The position numbers and the translations under genes are program-made. Below are positions 18,555-28,212 of a DNA stretch of 64,000 nucleotides, piece by piece. Source of the stretch: Vibrio celticus (GTDB taxonomy: Bacteria; Pseudomonadota; Gammaproteobacteria; Enterobacterales; Vibrionaceae); NCBI RefSeq assembly GCF_024347335.1, contig NZ_AP025463.1, forward strand, positions 2,480,001-2,544,000, read 5' to 3'. Under the pieces are notes generated by a model. It searched no databases, was not told the origin of the DNA, and saw only the letters and a list, made by a program, of their open reading frames with translations. How positions within the stretch are numbered: the first letter of the stretch is position 1; each line of letters begins with the position of its first letter.

Positions 18555-20549
18555 TTAGCTTTTGGTGCCTTTTTTAGCGGAAGTACCTTTCTTAGCATAG
18601 GTACCTGTCTTGGCATAAGACTTCTTCGCACCGCCACCTTTACGGCGTTTAAAGGCTGGCCTTTCGACTTTAGGAAGATGACGCAGAGACTCAGGAACTT
18701 CGCCGGTTTTTACCTTGCCCATCAAACCATCAATCTTGCTTTCTAACGCTTGCATGAAAGGTTGATACGCTTGATTACGCTCAGCCATACCTTGCAACTG
18801 GTGCTCCCAGTGTGCCGTCATGTCTGGGAAAGTAGAATCCTCAGGTAAGGCATGAATCAAGCCTCTGCCCGCAGGGCTACTGTGAATGCTCTTACCTTGG
18901 CGCGTTAGCAGTTGCCTTTTGAATAGAGTATCTAAAATGCCCGCACGGGTTGCTTCTGTGCCAAGGCCGTCGGTCTCTTTCAAAATGGCTTTAAGGTCTT
19001 TGTTCGCGACAAAGCGCGCGATACCTGTCATCGCTTGTAGCAAGGTCGCTTCCGTGAAGTGTTTTGGCGGCTCGGTTTTCTTATCGCCAATCACACCTTC
19101 ACGACACGTCAACACAGAACCTTTATCTAGCGGTGGAACCGCATCAGTTCCATCCCCCTTCTCTTCGGTATCTGTTTTGCCCATCAACACCTTCCAACCA
19201 GGGTTGATAAGCTGACGCCCCTTTGCGATGAACACACCACCAGCAATATCAAACACAAGCTTGGCATCAGCAAAAATGGCCGGCGGATAAAACTGCATTA
19301 GATACTGACGAGCGATTTGCTGATAGATTTTCATCTCGTTGGCAGACAGGCCGTTCACCGATGACTTTTTCGGAGTAGGAATTATCGCGTGGTGAGCATC
19401 GACCTTACTGTCGTTCCATGCTTTGGATTTAAGAGAAAGATCCGCACCTTGAGCACCACTTTGCAGCTCTTTCGCATTGTTAGCGATAGCATCCACGACC
19501 GACTCTCTTTGTGAGTAGTGATCTTTAGGTAGATAGCGGCTGTCAGAACGCGGGTAAGTGATGAGTTTGTGTTTCTCGTACAACGACTGACAGGTGTCCA
19601 ACACCTGCTGAGCACTCATACCAAAACGTTTAGACGCATCAATCTGCAAAGCTGACAGCGAGTAAGGCAGTGGCGCAGCTTGTTTACTTTGCTTTTGCTC
19701 TGATTCCGTCACCGTCGCAGGTTGATTCGCAATTCGGTTAGCCACGTTCTCAACCAGCTTTCGATTGAGCACTCGGCCTTCTTCATCTTGCCATGGTTTA
19801 CATGCTTCGCTTGGTTTCCAACGCGCTCGAATATCAAAGCTCTGGCCGTTGTTTTGATAAGGGATCAAAGCGTGCAGAGTGAAGTAATCTTTAGGAATGA
19901 AATTCTCGATTTCTTCATCACGTCTTACCACCAAACCAAGTACTGGCGTTTGCACTCGCCCTACCGACAACACGCCTTGGTAACCCGCCTTTTGACCAAG
20001 CAAGGTGTAAGCTCGGGTCATGTTCATGCCATACAGCCAATCGGCTCTAGAGCGTGCTAAAGCAGAAATAGACAGTGGAATAAAATCTCGGTTACTGCGC
20101 ATCTGAGAGAGCGCACGCTTCACCGCTGGTAAGTTCAAATCGCTGATCAGCAGCCTGTCCATCGACTCTTTCTTGGCCTTAGATACCTTGCAGTAGTCGA
20201 TCACTTCATCGACTAGCAGCTGCCCTTCTCTATCCGGGTCACCCGCATGGACAATTTGGGTCGCGCCCTTCAATAGCTTTCGGATCACCGTGAGCTGTTT
20301 GCTTGACGTCTTACGAGGTCTTAGTTGCCATTGCGCTGGCACGATAGGAAGATCGGCTAAGTTCCACTTCTTATATCGGTCGTCATAAGCGTCCGGCTCA
20401 ACCTGCTCCAATAAGTGTCCAATACACCAAGTCACCACATCCCCATTGCCACATTTGATAAACCCTTGGTCTTTCTTTTGTGGATTCGGTAGTGCGGCGG
20501 CAATGGCGCGGCCTAGGCTTGGTTTTTCAGCAATGATAAGACGAGACAT
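18555..20549 (-). CDS. topB: DNA topoisomerase III
   Basis: I choose the ATG at 20549 (protein MSRLIIAEKPSLGRAIAAAL, 664 residues; E. coli TopB is 653). It is a type IA topoisomerase that decatenates DNA by single-strand passage. The N-terminal Toprim domain has IAEKPS and DPDREGQLL (about residue 105). SVGRVQTPVLGLV lies near 185, and the active-site tyrosine is in ITYPRSDSRYLP (near 335). The C-terminus is a Lys/Gly-rich tail with three repeats of the KKGT type, probably a DNA-binding extension. TGGAAA lies upstream of the ATG. Confidence 0.95.
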   Translation of the reverse strand: MSRLIIAEKPSLGRAIAAALPNPQKKDQGFIKCGNGDVVTWCIGHLLEQVEPDAYDDRYKKWNLADLPIVPAQWQLRPRKTSSKQLTVIRKLLKGATQIVHAGDPDREGQLLVDEVIDYCKVSKAKKESMDRLLISDLNLPAVKRALSQMRSNRDFIPLSISALARSRADWLYGMNMTRAYTLLGQKAGYQGVLSVGRVQTPVLGLVVRRDEEIENFIPKDYFTLHALIPYQNNGQSFDIRARWKPSEACKPWQDEEGRVLNRKLVENVANRIANQPATVTESEQKQSKQAAPLPYSLSALQIDASKRFGMSAQQVLDTCQSLYEKHKLITYPRSDSRYLPKDHYSQRESVVDAIANNAKELQSGAQGADLSLKSKAWNDSKVDAHHAIIPTPKKSSVNGLSANEMKIYQQIARQYLMQFYPPAIFADAKLVFDIAGGVFIAKGRQLINPGWKVLMGKTDTEEKGDGTDAVPPLDKGSVLTCREGVIGDKKTEPPKHFTEATLLQAMTGIARFVANKDLKAILKETDGLGTEATRAGILDTLFKRQLLTRQGKSIHSSPAGRGLIHALPEDSTFPDMTAHWEHQLQGMAERNQAYQPFMQALESKIDGLMGKVKTGEVPESLRHLPKVERPAFKRRKGGGAKKSYAKTGTYAKKGTSAKKGTKS

Positions 20550-20664
20550 GTTTTTCCAGATGCTACAAACAATTAGAGCCACATTATCTAATGTAGCCCT
20601 AATAAATCAAGAAAAACTGGTTGTTTATACAGTTAACATTCCACTATTCAAGCTTCAGCTTTCT

Positions 20665-21213
20665 TTATAAGAACTCAACGAACTTAGAGAAGTCGCGCTC
20701 TGGCACTTTCATTGGTGTGCAGCCAGGAGTACCTAAGTATAGGAAACCAACAATTTCATCGTCGCCTTCTAGGCCGAAAGCTTGGTGAACCTCAGGGTGG
20801 AACATCCACTTACCTGAGCGCCAAAAACCTTGGAAACCTTGAGCAACGGCAGCCATTTGCATGGCTTGTGCAGCGCAACCCGCAGATAGGTGTTGTTCGA
20901 ACGCGGGCACTTTTTCGTGCTCAGTTACCTTTGCGATGATAGTGATCACCATCGGAGCTCGAAACGGCACTTTTTTAACTTTCTCAATGACCGCTTCTTC
21001 GCTGTCATCCGCTTCAGCGGCGCGCACCAAGATGTCTGAAAGCTTTTGTAGGCCTGAACCTTGCGCGATAACAAAGCGCCAAGGTGTTAGTGCACCGTGG
21101 TCTGGAGCGCGCAGCCCTGCTTTGATGATGTTTTCTAACGCCACACCTTCTGGTGCCGGATCAGAGAGTTTTGCGATTGAGCGTCTGTTGAGCAATAGAT
21201 CCAAAGCATCCAT
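20665..21213 (-). CDS. NAD(P)H nitroreductase, YdjA-like
   Basis: A 182-residue FMN-dependent nitroreductase-fold enzyme. It has the N-terminal LLNRRSIAKLSDPAP with the FMN-binding RRS, the mid-region APDHGALTPWRFVIA, and CAAQAMQMAAVAQGFQGFWRSG near residue 120. Length and motifs fit the short YdjA subgroup, which has a small active-site lid and an uncertain physiological substrate. It is monocistronic. Confidence 0.9.
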   Translation of the reverse strand: MDALDLLLNRRSIAKLSDPAPEGVALENIIKAGLRAPDHGALTPWRFVIAQGSGLQKLSDILVRAAEADDSEEAVIEKVKKVPFRAPMVITIIAKVTEHEKVPAFEQHLSAGCAAQAMQMAAVAQGFQGFWRSGKWMFHPEVHQAFGLEGDDEIVGFLYLGTPGCTPMKVPERDFSKFVEFL

Positions 21214-21321
21214 TTGAAGTCCTTACTATTTCTTTATTATTTGTATACTTGAACTTTAGCACAGAATACAAACGATAATAAATCTCAACGACTAGCCATT
21301 TGGCCTAGATTAGAAACAATA

Positions 21322-21352
21322 AAGGCTCCTAAATCTATGACTTAGGAGCCTT
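21322..21352 (-). terminator. Hairpin between fadH and the nitroreductase gene
   Basis: AAGGCTCCTAA and TTAGGAGCCTT form a perfect 11-bp stem with a 9-base loop, followed on the minus strand by TTATTG. It lies 69 bases after the fadH stop. Confidence 0.7.
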
Positions 21353-21420
21353 GTTAAAAATCTAGCTCAGCAAACTAAGTAACAATATCTACCGATAAGA
21401 TTACAGTTTGATAGATGATT

Positions 21421-23430
21421 CTATAACTTAATCGCTAGCTCAACACCTTGACGGATAGCACGTACGGCATCCAGCTCACCGGCATAATCGGCACCGCCTA
21501 TCACGTGCAGTTTGCCACCAAACTCTTGCCACATATCTTCGAATGGACGAACTGACACCTGACCTGCACATACGATAACCGAATCAGCATCCAGCACCTG
21601 ATCTTTCTTACCAACGCTGATATGCAGACCTTTATCATCAATCTTGTTGTAGCTTACGCCGCCTAAAAGGTTCACACCGCGTTTTTCTAGGGTTCGCTTA
21701 TGAATCCAGCCTGTAGTCTTGCCCGGCCCTTTACCAACACGACCCGCTTTACGTTGCATCACCCAAACCGTTTTATCGCTGAACGAATCAGGGTAAGGGT
21801 AAAGCCCACCCGGGTGTTCCATATTCTTATCGATGCCCCACTCATGCAGCCAGTCATCTAAACTGTGCGAGGTAGGCTCAGTTAGCATGGTTGCCACATC
21901 GACACCAATACCACCAGCACCAACAATTGCGACCTTTTCGCCTACTGGTGTCTTTTCGCGAATCAAGGTTTGATAATCGACCACGTTTTCTTGGTCGATG
22001 CCCTCAATATCGAGCTTTCTTGGTTCAACACCCGCAGCCATCACCACTTCATCGTACTTCAACAACATCTCAAACGTTGCTTCAGTATCCAGTTTCAGGT
22101 TCACGCCTGATGCATCGATTTGGTTAGCAAAGTAACGAATCGTTTCTCTGAATTCTTCTTTACCCGGAATCTGCATTGCCAATCTAAACTGGCCGCCGAT
22201 ACGGTCATTCTTCTCGATCAAGTCAACCTTATGCCCACGTTGAGCTAGGGTCGTCGCACAAGCTAAGCCTGCAGGGCCTGCACCGACAACCGCAATGGTC
22301 TTGGTGGCTTGAGCAGGTTGAACAACAATTTCAGTCTCGTAACAAGCTCGTGGGTTAACCAAACAGCTCGCACGTTTACCTTTAAACACGTTATCTAAAC
22401 AAGCTTGGTTACAACCGATACAGGTATTGATGAACTGAGCTTGGTCTTGAGCGGCTTTATTAACAAAATCCGGGTCTGCCAAGAATGGGCGAGCCATTGA
22501 TACCATGTCAGCCTGTCCTGAACTAAGAATGCGTTCAGCCTCTTCTGGTGTGTTGATTCGGTTACAAGTCACCACTGGGATCGACACGTATGGTTTCACT
22601 TTTTCCGTCACCCAAGAGAATGCGCCTCGTGGCACTTGCGTCGCGATAGTCGGAACACGAGCTTCATGCCAACCAATACCAGTGTTGATGATAGTCACGC
22701 CCGCTTCTTCTAGCTTCTGAGCCAAAAGAACAACATCTTCAAAGGTGCTGCCTTGTTCAACCAAATCCAGCATCGACAGTCGGAAAATAATAATGAAATC
22801 TTTACCCACCGCTTCGCGAATCGAATTAACGATCTCTAGCGGGAAACGCATACGCTTCTCGTAAGATCCGCCCCATTCGTCGTAACGCATATTGGTACGT
22901 TTACAGATGAATTGGTTAATCAAGTAACCTTCAGAGCCCATTATCTCAATGCCGTCATAGCCAGCAACTTGAGCGAGCTCGGCACTGTTGGCAAAGGCTT
23001 CGATGGTCTTTTTGATCTGACGAGGGTTCATTTCGCTCGGTGCGAACTTAGCGATTGGCGCTTTAATGCCCGACGCACTTTGCGCGAATGGGTGCATGGC
23101 ATAGCGACCAGCATGCAATAGTTGAAGCGCAATTTTACCGCCGTGCTTGTGGACGGCTTCAGTAACAACTTGGTGCGCTTTGGCGTGCTTTACTTTACTG
23201 AATTCAGCACTGAATGGGGTTAATCTGCCACGTAAATTAGGAGAGAAACCACCGGTAACAATAAGGCCAACGCCTCCTTTTGCTCGCTCTTCATAAAACG
23301 CGGCGAGTTTGTGGAGACCTTCTTTATTTTCTTCTAAACCTGTATGCATTGATCCCATCAATACACGGTTACGTAACTGGGTAAATCCAAGATCGAGTGG
23401 TTCAAGTAAATGTGGGTACATGGCAGACAT
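21421..23430 (-). CDS. fadH: NADPH-dependent 2,4-dienoyl-CoA reductase
   Basis: About 669 residues (E. coli FadH 672). The N-terminal FMN TIM barrel begins MYPHLLEPLDLGFTQLRNRV and contains GSMHTGLEE. The [4Fe-4S] ligands are in CIGCNQACLDNVFKGKRASC (about 335-355). The FAD-binding loop is AVVGAGPAGLACA (about 375) and the NADPH-binding loop is VAIVGAGGIGVDVA. It reduces 2,4-dienoyl-CoA from unsaturated fatty acids so that beta-oxidation can continue. Starts at 23430 (MSAMYP) and 23421 (MYPHLL) are both possible; neither has a strong ribosome site. A FadR-like operator lies just upstream. Confidence 0.95.
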   Translation of the reverse strand: MSAMYPHLLEPLDLGFTQLRNRVLMGSMHTGLEENKEGLHKLAAFYEERAKGGVGLIVTGGFSPNLRGRLTPFSAEFSKVKHAKAHQVVTEAVHKHGGKIALQLLHAGRYAMHPFAQSASGIKAPIAKFAPSEMNPRQIKKTIEAFANSAELAQVAGYDGIEIMGSEGYLINQFICKRTNMRYDEWGGSYEKRMRFPLEIVNSIREAVGKDFIIIFRLSMLDLVEQGSTFEDVVLLAQKLEEAGVTIINTGIGWHEARVPTIATQVPRGAFSWVTEKVKPYVSIPVVTCNRINTPEEAERILSSGQADMVSMARPFLADPDFVNKAAQDQAQFINTCIGCNQACLDNVFKGKRASCLVNPRACYETEIVVQPAQATKTIAVVGAGPAGLACATTLAQRGHKVDLIEKNDRIGGQFRLAMQIPGKEEFRETIRYFANQIDASGVNLKLDTEATFEMLLKYDEVVMAAGVEPRKLDIEGIDQENVVDYQTLIREKTPVGEKVAIVGAGGIGVDVATMLTEPTSHSLDDWLHEWGIDKNMEHPGGLYPYPDSFSDKTVWVMQRKAGRVGKGPGKTTGWIHKRTLEKRGVNLLGGVSYNKIDDKGLHISVGKKDQVLDADSVIVCAGQVSVRPFEDMWQEFGGKLHVIGGADYAGELDAVRAIRQGVELAIKL

Positions 23431-23450
23431 CACTTCTATTATTTTATCCT

Positions 23451-23465
23451 TGTGGTCTGACCACA
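23451..23465. promoter_or_regulatory. FadR-like operator of fadH
   Basis: TGTGGTCTGACCACA is a perfect 7-1-7 palindrome containing GGTC-T-GACC, the core of the FadR site. On the minus strand it directly follows a TATACT -10 box, so bound FadR would block transcription of fadH until long-chain acyl-CoA releases it. This fits a fatty-acid degradation gene. Confidence 0.8.
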
Positions 23466-23709
23466 GTATAGTTCAATTACCAAAAGTTCAAACAACCGTT
23501 TACATTTTTGTAACACCGATCATAATGCTGAAGGTATTAATCGTTCAGAAACCCTTAATTTGACTACACTTAATGAGAATATATATCGATTAACAATTCT
23601 TGGTGTAGTTTGAACTTGGGAATTATCGTAGGATACTAAGCAGTTCATATTATTGAGATTAATGGTACTACGGCTTGTTAAAGCGATGTAATCTCACTGC
23701 GGAGACAGA

Positions 23710-25560
23710 ATGAAAAAAATATTCAAATTTATAGGCATGATCTTTAAAGGGATTTGGAAGCTCATCACGTTTGTACGTCTTGCGCTGGTTAACCTCTTCT
23801 TTTTACTCAGTATCGCCATCATCTACTTTGTGTACTTCCATTCAGATACGGCTCAACCGACGGTTCCACAGGACTCAGCTTTAGTGCTTAATCTATCTGG
23901 CCCTATTGTGGAACAAAGCCGCTATATCAATCCGATGGATTCGGTTACAGGTTCACTGCTTGGCAAAGACCTTCCAAAAGAGAACATCCTGTTTGATATC
24001 GTTGAAACGATTCGCTACGCAAAAGACGATGACAAGGTTACTGGTATCGTTTTAGCACTCAAAGAGTTGCCAGAAACCAACCTGACCAAGCTACGCTACA
24101 TTGCTAAAGCATTGAATGAGTTCAAAGCAACAGGCAAACCAATTTATGCGGTAGGTGACTTTTACAATCAAAGCCAATACTACCTAGCCAGCTACGCAAC
24201 TAAGGTCTTCCTGTCACCAGATGGTGGGGTTCTTCTTAAAGGCTATAGCGCTTACTCACTTTACTACAAAACCTTATTAGAGAAGCTAGACGTAAACACG
24301 CACGTGTTCCGCGTGGGCACTTATAAGTCAGCTATCGAGCCTTTCATTCGTGATGACATGTCAGACGCAGCGAAAGAGTCCGCTTCTCGTTGGTTGAGCC
24401 AACTATGGGGTGCGTACGTTGATGACGTCAGCAACAACCGTCAGATCGATGCTAAAACACTGAACCCAAGCATGGACACCTTCTTGAAAGAGCTTGAGTC
24501 TGTGGACGGTGACATTGCAAAACTGGCCGAGAAACTTGGCTTAGTGGATGAGCTAGCGACACGCCAACAAGTTCGACTAGAGCTTGCTGATGTTTTCGGC
24601 AGTGATGGCCAAGACAGCTACAACGCGTTTGGTTACTACGAATACCGTGCAACCATGCTTCCAGACATGACCAGTGAATCACACGACGTTGCCGTGATTG
24701 TAGCGAGCGGCGCTATTATGGATGGCAAGCAACCACGTGGCACCGTTGGCGGAGACACCACTGCAGCCCTACTTCGCCAAGCACGTAACGACGACAAAGT
24801 GAAAGCCGTTGTACTTCGTGTCGATAGCCCAGGTGGCAGTGCCTTTGCTTCTGAAGTTATTCGTAACGAAATAGAAGCGATCAAGCAAGCGGGTAAGCCG
24901 GTTGTTGTGTCGATGTCGAGCCTTGCTGCTTCGGGTGGTTACTGGATCTCGATGGGCGCGGATAAGATCCTAGCTCAACCAACCACACTAACGGGTTCGA
25001 TTGGTATCTTCAGTGTTATCACGACCTTCGAAAAAGGGCTTAATGATATTGGTGTTTACACTGATGGCGTTGGCACCTCACCTTTCTCTGGTCTTGGTAT
25101 TACAACTGGCCTTAGCGATGGCGCGAAAGACGCGTTCCAAATGGGCATTGAAAACGGATATCGCCGATTCATCAGCCTAGTTGGAGAAAATCGCGGTATG
25201 GAAGTCGATGCTGTCGACAAGATTGCTCAAGGCCGAGTTTGGACAGGTCAAGATGCGATTCAGAAAGGCTTAGTCGATGAGATTGGTGATTTCGATGATG
25301 CGGTTGCGGCTGCGGCTTCACTTGCAGAGCTTGAAAGTTACAACATCTACTGGGTAGAAGAGCCACTTTCGGCCACTGAACAATTTATTCAAGAATTTAT
25401 GAACCAAGTTCAGATGTCGATAGGTCTAGATATTCAATCGATGATACCAAGCAGTTTACAGCCTGTTACTCAGCAGTTAGCTCAAGATAGCCAGCTGTTA
25501 GGCAACTTTAACGACCCACAAGGCCGATACGCTTTCTGCTTAAATTGCCAAGTTCAATAA
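23710..25560 (+). CDS. sppA: Signal peptide peptidase SppA, 67K type (protease IV)
   Basis: The 616-residue inner-membrane serine protease is anchored by one helix (about 22-45) and has two tandem ClpP-like domains facing the periplasm. The catalytic lysine is in the first domain (VGTYKSAIEPF, near 203). The nucleophile is in the second (MSSLAASGGYW, near 405), preceded by VDSPGGSA. It digests cleaved signal peptides in the membrane. GGAGA lies before the ATG. The gene is followed by ansA, as in E. coli. Confidence 0.96.
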   Translation: MKKIFKFIGMIFKGIWKLITFVRLALVNLFFLLSIAIIYFVYFHSDTAQPTVPQDSALVLNLSGPIVEQSRYINPMDSVTGSLLGKDLPKENILFDIVETIRYAKDDDKVTGIVLALKELPETNLTKLRYIAKALNEFKATGKPIYAVGDFYNQSQYYLASYATKVFLSPDGGVLLKGYSAYSLYYKTLLEKLDVNTHVFRVGTYKSAIEPFIRDDMSDAAKESASRWLSQLWGAYVDDVSNNRQIDAKTLNPSMDTFLKELESVDGDIAKLAEKLGLVDELATRQQVRLELADVFGSDGQDSYNAFGYYEYRATMLPDMTSESHDVAVIVASGAIMDGKQPRGTVGGDTTAALLRQARNDDKVKAVVLRVDSPGGSAFASEVIRNEIEAIKQAGKPVVVSMSSLAASGGYWISMGADKILAQPTTLTGSIGIFSVITTFEKGLNDIGVYTDGVGTSPFSGLGITTGLSDGAKDAFQMGIENGYRRFISLVGENRGMEVDAVDKIAQGRVWTGQDAIQKGLVDEIGDFDDAVAAAASLAELESYNIYWVEEPLSATEQFIQEFMNQVQMSIGLDIQSMIPSSLQPVTQQLAQDSQLLGNFNDPQGRYAFCLNCQVQ

Positions 25561-25583
25561 GTTGAGCCAATAACTCAATAACT

Positions 25584-25615
25584 AAGGGGTGCCTCTGTGT
25601 GAGGTGCCTCTTTTT
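25584..25615 (+). terminator. Terminator of sppA
   Basis: AAGGGGTGCCTC pairs with GAGGTGCCTCTT through 12 positions including three G-T wobbles, with a TGTGT loop and a T5 tract. It lies 23 bases after the sppA stop. Confidence 0.8.
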
Positions 25616-25678
25616 ATTGCATGATAATTCGCTATAATCGCCCCCCTGTTCCCCACATCACACTAAGTATTAATCGCC

Positions 25679-26695
25679 ATGGAAAGAAAACACATCTATA
25701 TCGCGTACACCGGCGGCACAATTGGCATGCAGAAGTCTATTGACCACGGCTATGTTCCTGTCGCAGGTTTCATGGATAAGCAGCTAGCTGGCATGCCTGA
25801 ATTCCATCGCCCAGAGATGCCTGAGTACACCATTCACGAATACTCTCCATTAATGGACTCTTCAGATATGACGCCACTTGATTGGCAGACTATCGCTGAT
25901 GACATTCGCGCGAACTACGATAAGTACGATGGTTTCGTTATCCTGCATGGTACAGACACTATGGCTTACACTGCCTCTGCACTGTCTTTCATGCTTGAAA
26001 ACCTCGGCAAACCTGTGATTGTTACGGGCTCTCAGATCCCACTAGCAGAGCTTCGTTCAGACGGACAAGCAAACCTGCTGAATGCTCTGCACATTGCCGC
26101 AAACTACCCTATCAACGAAGTGACACTGTTCTTCAACAACAAGTTGATGCGTGGTAACCGCAGCACAAAATCACACGCAGATGGCTTCAATGCGTTTACG
26201 TCTCCAAACCTGAATCCATTGCTAGAAGCGGGTATCAATATCCAACTTAGCAATAACGTCAAGGTAAACGAACAACCTGAAGGTGCTTTCAAGGTTCATA
26301 ACATTACTCCGCAACCTATCGGCGTAATCACAATGTACCCAGGCATCTCACACGAAGTGATCCGTAACACGCTATTACAACCTGTTAACGCGATGATTCT
26401 GCTTACTTTTGGTGTGGGTAACGCACCACAAAACCCAGAACTGCTTCAGCACCTGAAAGATGCTTCAGAGCGCGGTGTTATTGTGGTGAACCTAACTCAA
26501 TGTTTGGCTGGTAAAGTCAACATGGGTGGTTACGCGACAGGTTGTGCACTAGCAGAAGCGGGCGTGGTGAGTGGTTACGATATGACACCAGAAGCGGCAC
26601 TGGCGAAGTTGCATTATCTATTAAGCCAAAACCTAGGCTACGAAGAAGTGAAGGCTCAGATGCAACAAGTATTACGCGGTGAGATGAGCTTATAA
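25679..26695 (+). CDS. ansA: Type I (cytoplasmic) L-asparaginase
   Basis: The 338-residue enzyme has exactly the E. coli AnsA length and no signal peptide. It hydrolyses asparagine to aspartate and ammonia. The first catalytic threonine is in YTGGTIGM (residues 10-17), and the second catalytic triad element is in VILHGTDTMAYTASAL (about 87-102). TGSQIPL and the later QCLAGKVNMGGYATG are also conserved. A TATAAT box at 25633-25638 is a candidate -10. The hairpin at 26798-26824 ends it. Confidence 0.96.
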   Translation: MERKHIYIAYTGGTIGMQKSIDHGYVPVAGFMDKQLAGMPEFHRPEMPEYTIHEYSPLMDSSDMTPLDWQTIADDIRANYDKYDGFVILHGTDTMAYTASALSFMLENLGKPVIVTGSQIPLAELRSDGQANLLNALHIAANYPINEVTLFFNNKLMRGNRSTKSHADGFNAFTSPNLNPLLEAGINIQLSNNVKVNEQPEGAFKVHNITPQPIGVITMYPGISHEVIRNTLLQPVNAMILLTFGVGNAPQNPELLQHLKDASERGVIVVNLTQCLAGKVNMGGYATGCALAEAGVVSGYDMTPEAALAKLHYLLSQNLGYEEVKAQMQQVLRGEMSL

Positions 26696-26797
26696 CCTGT
26701 TCAAGGATTCACGTTAAAGCCAGTTATTCTATGAAAGTAACGGCGGCTTAACGTGAACTAAATCGTTTTATTGCTTATAAATAAACGAGTTAAACTA

Positions 26798-26824
26798 AAA
26801 GGGGTGGCACATTGCCACCCCTTT
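26798..26824. terminator. Bidirectional terminator ansA / yeaC
   Basis: AAAGGGGTGGCA and TGCCACCCCTTT form a near-perfect stem with a very short loop. T-rich tracts follow on the minus strand (yeaC) and a shorter one on the plus strand (ansA). Confidence 0.85.
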
Positions 26825-26832
26825 GTTGTAAT

Positions 26833-27120
26833 TTAAGCTGAATGATTCGGGTTAACCCTAACAATGTCTTCTTGATCTGACTTAAACTGTTTCTTTAGTT
26901 CAGACTTAGATTTAAAGCTAATCTCACCACCAGCTGCAATTGTCATATGTTGAGCTTCAGAGTTATGTTTAGATTGGTATAACATAACCGCTTGCATACA
27001 CGAGTCGCGCTGTTCTTTTGAGAGCGCCGTACCTTCTGGCCATTTACCCGTTTCAACTGCGTAGGTTAAACGTTCGTAGACCTCGGGTGTCATTGCGCTA
27101 AGAAGTTGTTCTGCATCCAT
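26833..27120 (-). CDS. yeaC: YeaC family protein (DUF1315)
   Basis: A 95-residue protein with MTPEVYERLTYAVETGKWPEG near the start, the recognisable DUF1315/YeaC core, and a charged C-terminus. The function is unknown. In E. coli yeaC lies beside msrB and gapA; here the same neighbours follow, separated only by one lipoprotein gene. AAGG precedes the ATG. Confidence 0.88.
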   Translation of the reverse strand: MDAEQLLSAMTPEVYERLTYAVETGKWPEGTALSKEQRDSCMQAVMLYQSKHNSEAQHMTIAAGGEISFKSKSELKKQFKSDQEDIVRVNPNHSA

Positions 27121-27224
27121 GGTAAAGCCTTAGTTTTAACAATTTTCACCAGAAAATAACCCGTAACAGAATTGAGTCAAGAACCTGACCAATAATAAGT
27201 GCATCTGATCACAAGTGAAGGAAT

Positions 27225-28040
27225 ATGAAAATTATGAAATGGTTGGCGATTAGCCTATTGCCTTTCACTCTGGTTGGGTGTCTTGAAGGGAACAAAAATA
27301 CCGATCAACTGTGCCAAAGCAACCCGGGTCTTCAGTGTGAACAATTGAACATGAACGATGGGCAATGTCGTGTCGCACGTACCGACCTCATCTGGCATCG
27401 ATTTGAAGTTCAGAAGCAACCCACCGAAATCAACAAAATTAAAGAATTCGAATTAGTCACTGCCTACAAAAAGTGCCTAGAGCTCGCGGCACAGATCGAA
27501 ACGATCGATCAATCTAAGCTGCAAGAGCGTCGCTTTACCTCTTTAATGCACAGTATCGAAGAGTCTGAGCGCATTGTTGATGAGCTATCGAAATCCGATA
27601 CACCGGAAACGCTTTACTTCTTGTGGTCGCAAACTGGGGACACCAATGCCAGACGCAGCTTCCTACAACTAGAAGGCTCTGAAGCGTTAAACACAGCCGA
27701 GATGCAATATGCCTTGGCAACCTTCTATACTACCCGCGATCATGCAAAGACACTTAAGTTACTCAATAATGCGCTAACGCTTTCTAATGGCTCAGTAGCC
27801 AACACTGAAATCTTCAAGTCGATGGCAAGTATCAACCACAGCCTTGGCCATATGGAAAAAGCGTACGTTTGGGCGATGGTTGCCAAAGACTTTGACGTGC
27901 CGATTGCTTCTGAAGCAGAGCTAACTGTGCTGTACCATTTCGACAAGGCAACCTATAAGAAGCTAAATAAAGACGCAGACAACATCGTCGAAGCGATTGA
28001 GGATGGAATTTACAGCCCTTCAATCGTCCCGAGTTACTGA
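27225..28040 (+). CDS. DUF2989-like lipoprotein
   Basis: The 271-residue product has a lipoprotein signal with lipobox LVGC at about residues 16-19, a cysteine-containing N-terminal part, and a helical repeat-like C-terminal half (about 150-235) reminiscent of TPR/Sel1 helices. I associate it with the DUF2989 family; no function is known. AAGGA lies 3-4 bases before the ATG. A strong terminator follows at 28091-28122. Confidence 0.75.
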   Translation: MKIMKWLAISLLPFTLVGCLEGNKNTDQLCQSNPGLQCEQLNMNDGQCRVARTDLIWHRFEVQKQPTEINKIKEFELVTAYKKCLELAAQIETIDQSKLQERRFTSLMHSIEESERIVDELSKSDTPETLYFLWSQTGDTNARRSFLQLEGSEALNTAEMQYALATFYTTRDHAKTLKLLNNALTLSNGSVANTEIFKSMASINHSLGHMEKAYVWAMVAKDFDVPIASEAELTVLYHFDKATYKKLNKDADNIVEAIEDGIYSPSIVPSY

Positions 28041-28090
28041 TCGCCTCATTTATAGTGTTCTAACTTAAGCTTCTTATTCACCTGCTTTTA

Positions 28091-28122
28091 AAAAACAGCT
28101 ACCTTTTTGGTAGCTGTTTTTA
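28091..28122 (+). terminator. Terminator after the DUF2989-like gene
   Basis: AAAAACAGCTACC and GGTAGCTGTTTTT form a 13-bp stem around T5, followed by a T-rich tract. Being symmetrical it could also stop msrB transcription coming from the right. Confidence 0.92.
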
Positions 28123-28212
28123 TTTGTACTAGAGTTAAATCTGAAATCTTGGGCGTTTCAGCATTCCTAAATCGACAAATGCGACCTGTAAGGATTAGAC
28201 AATAGTTACAAG

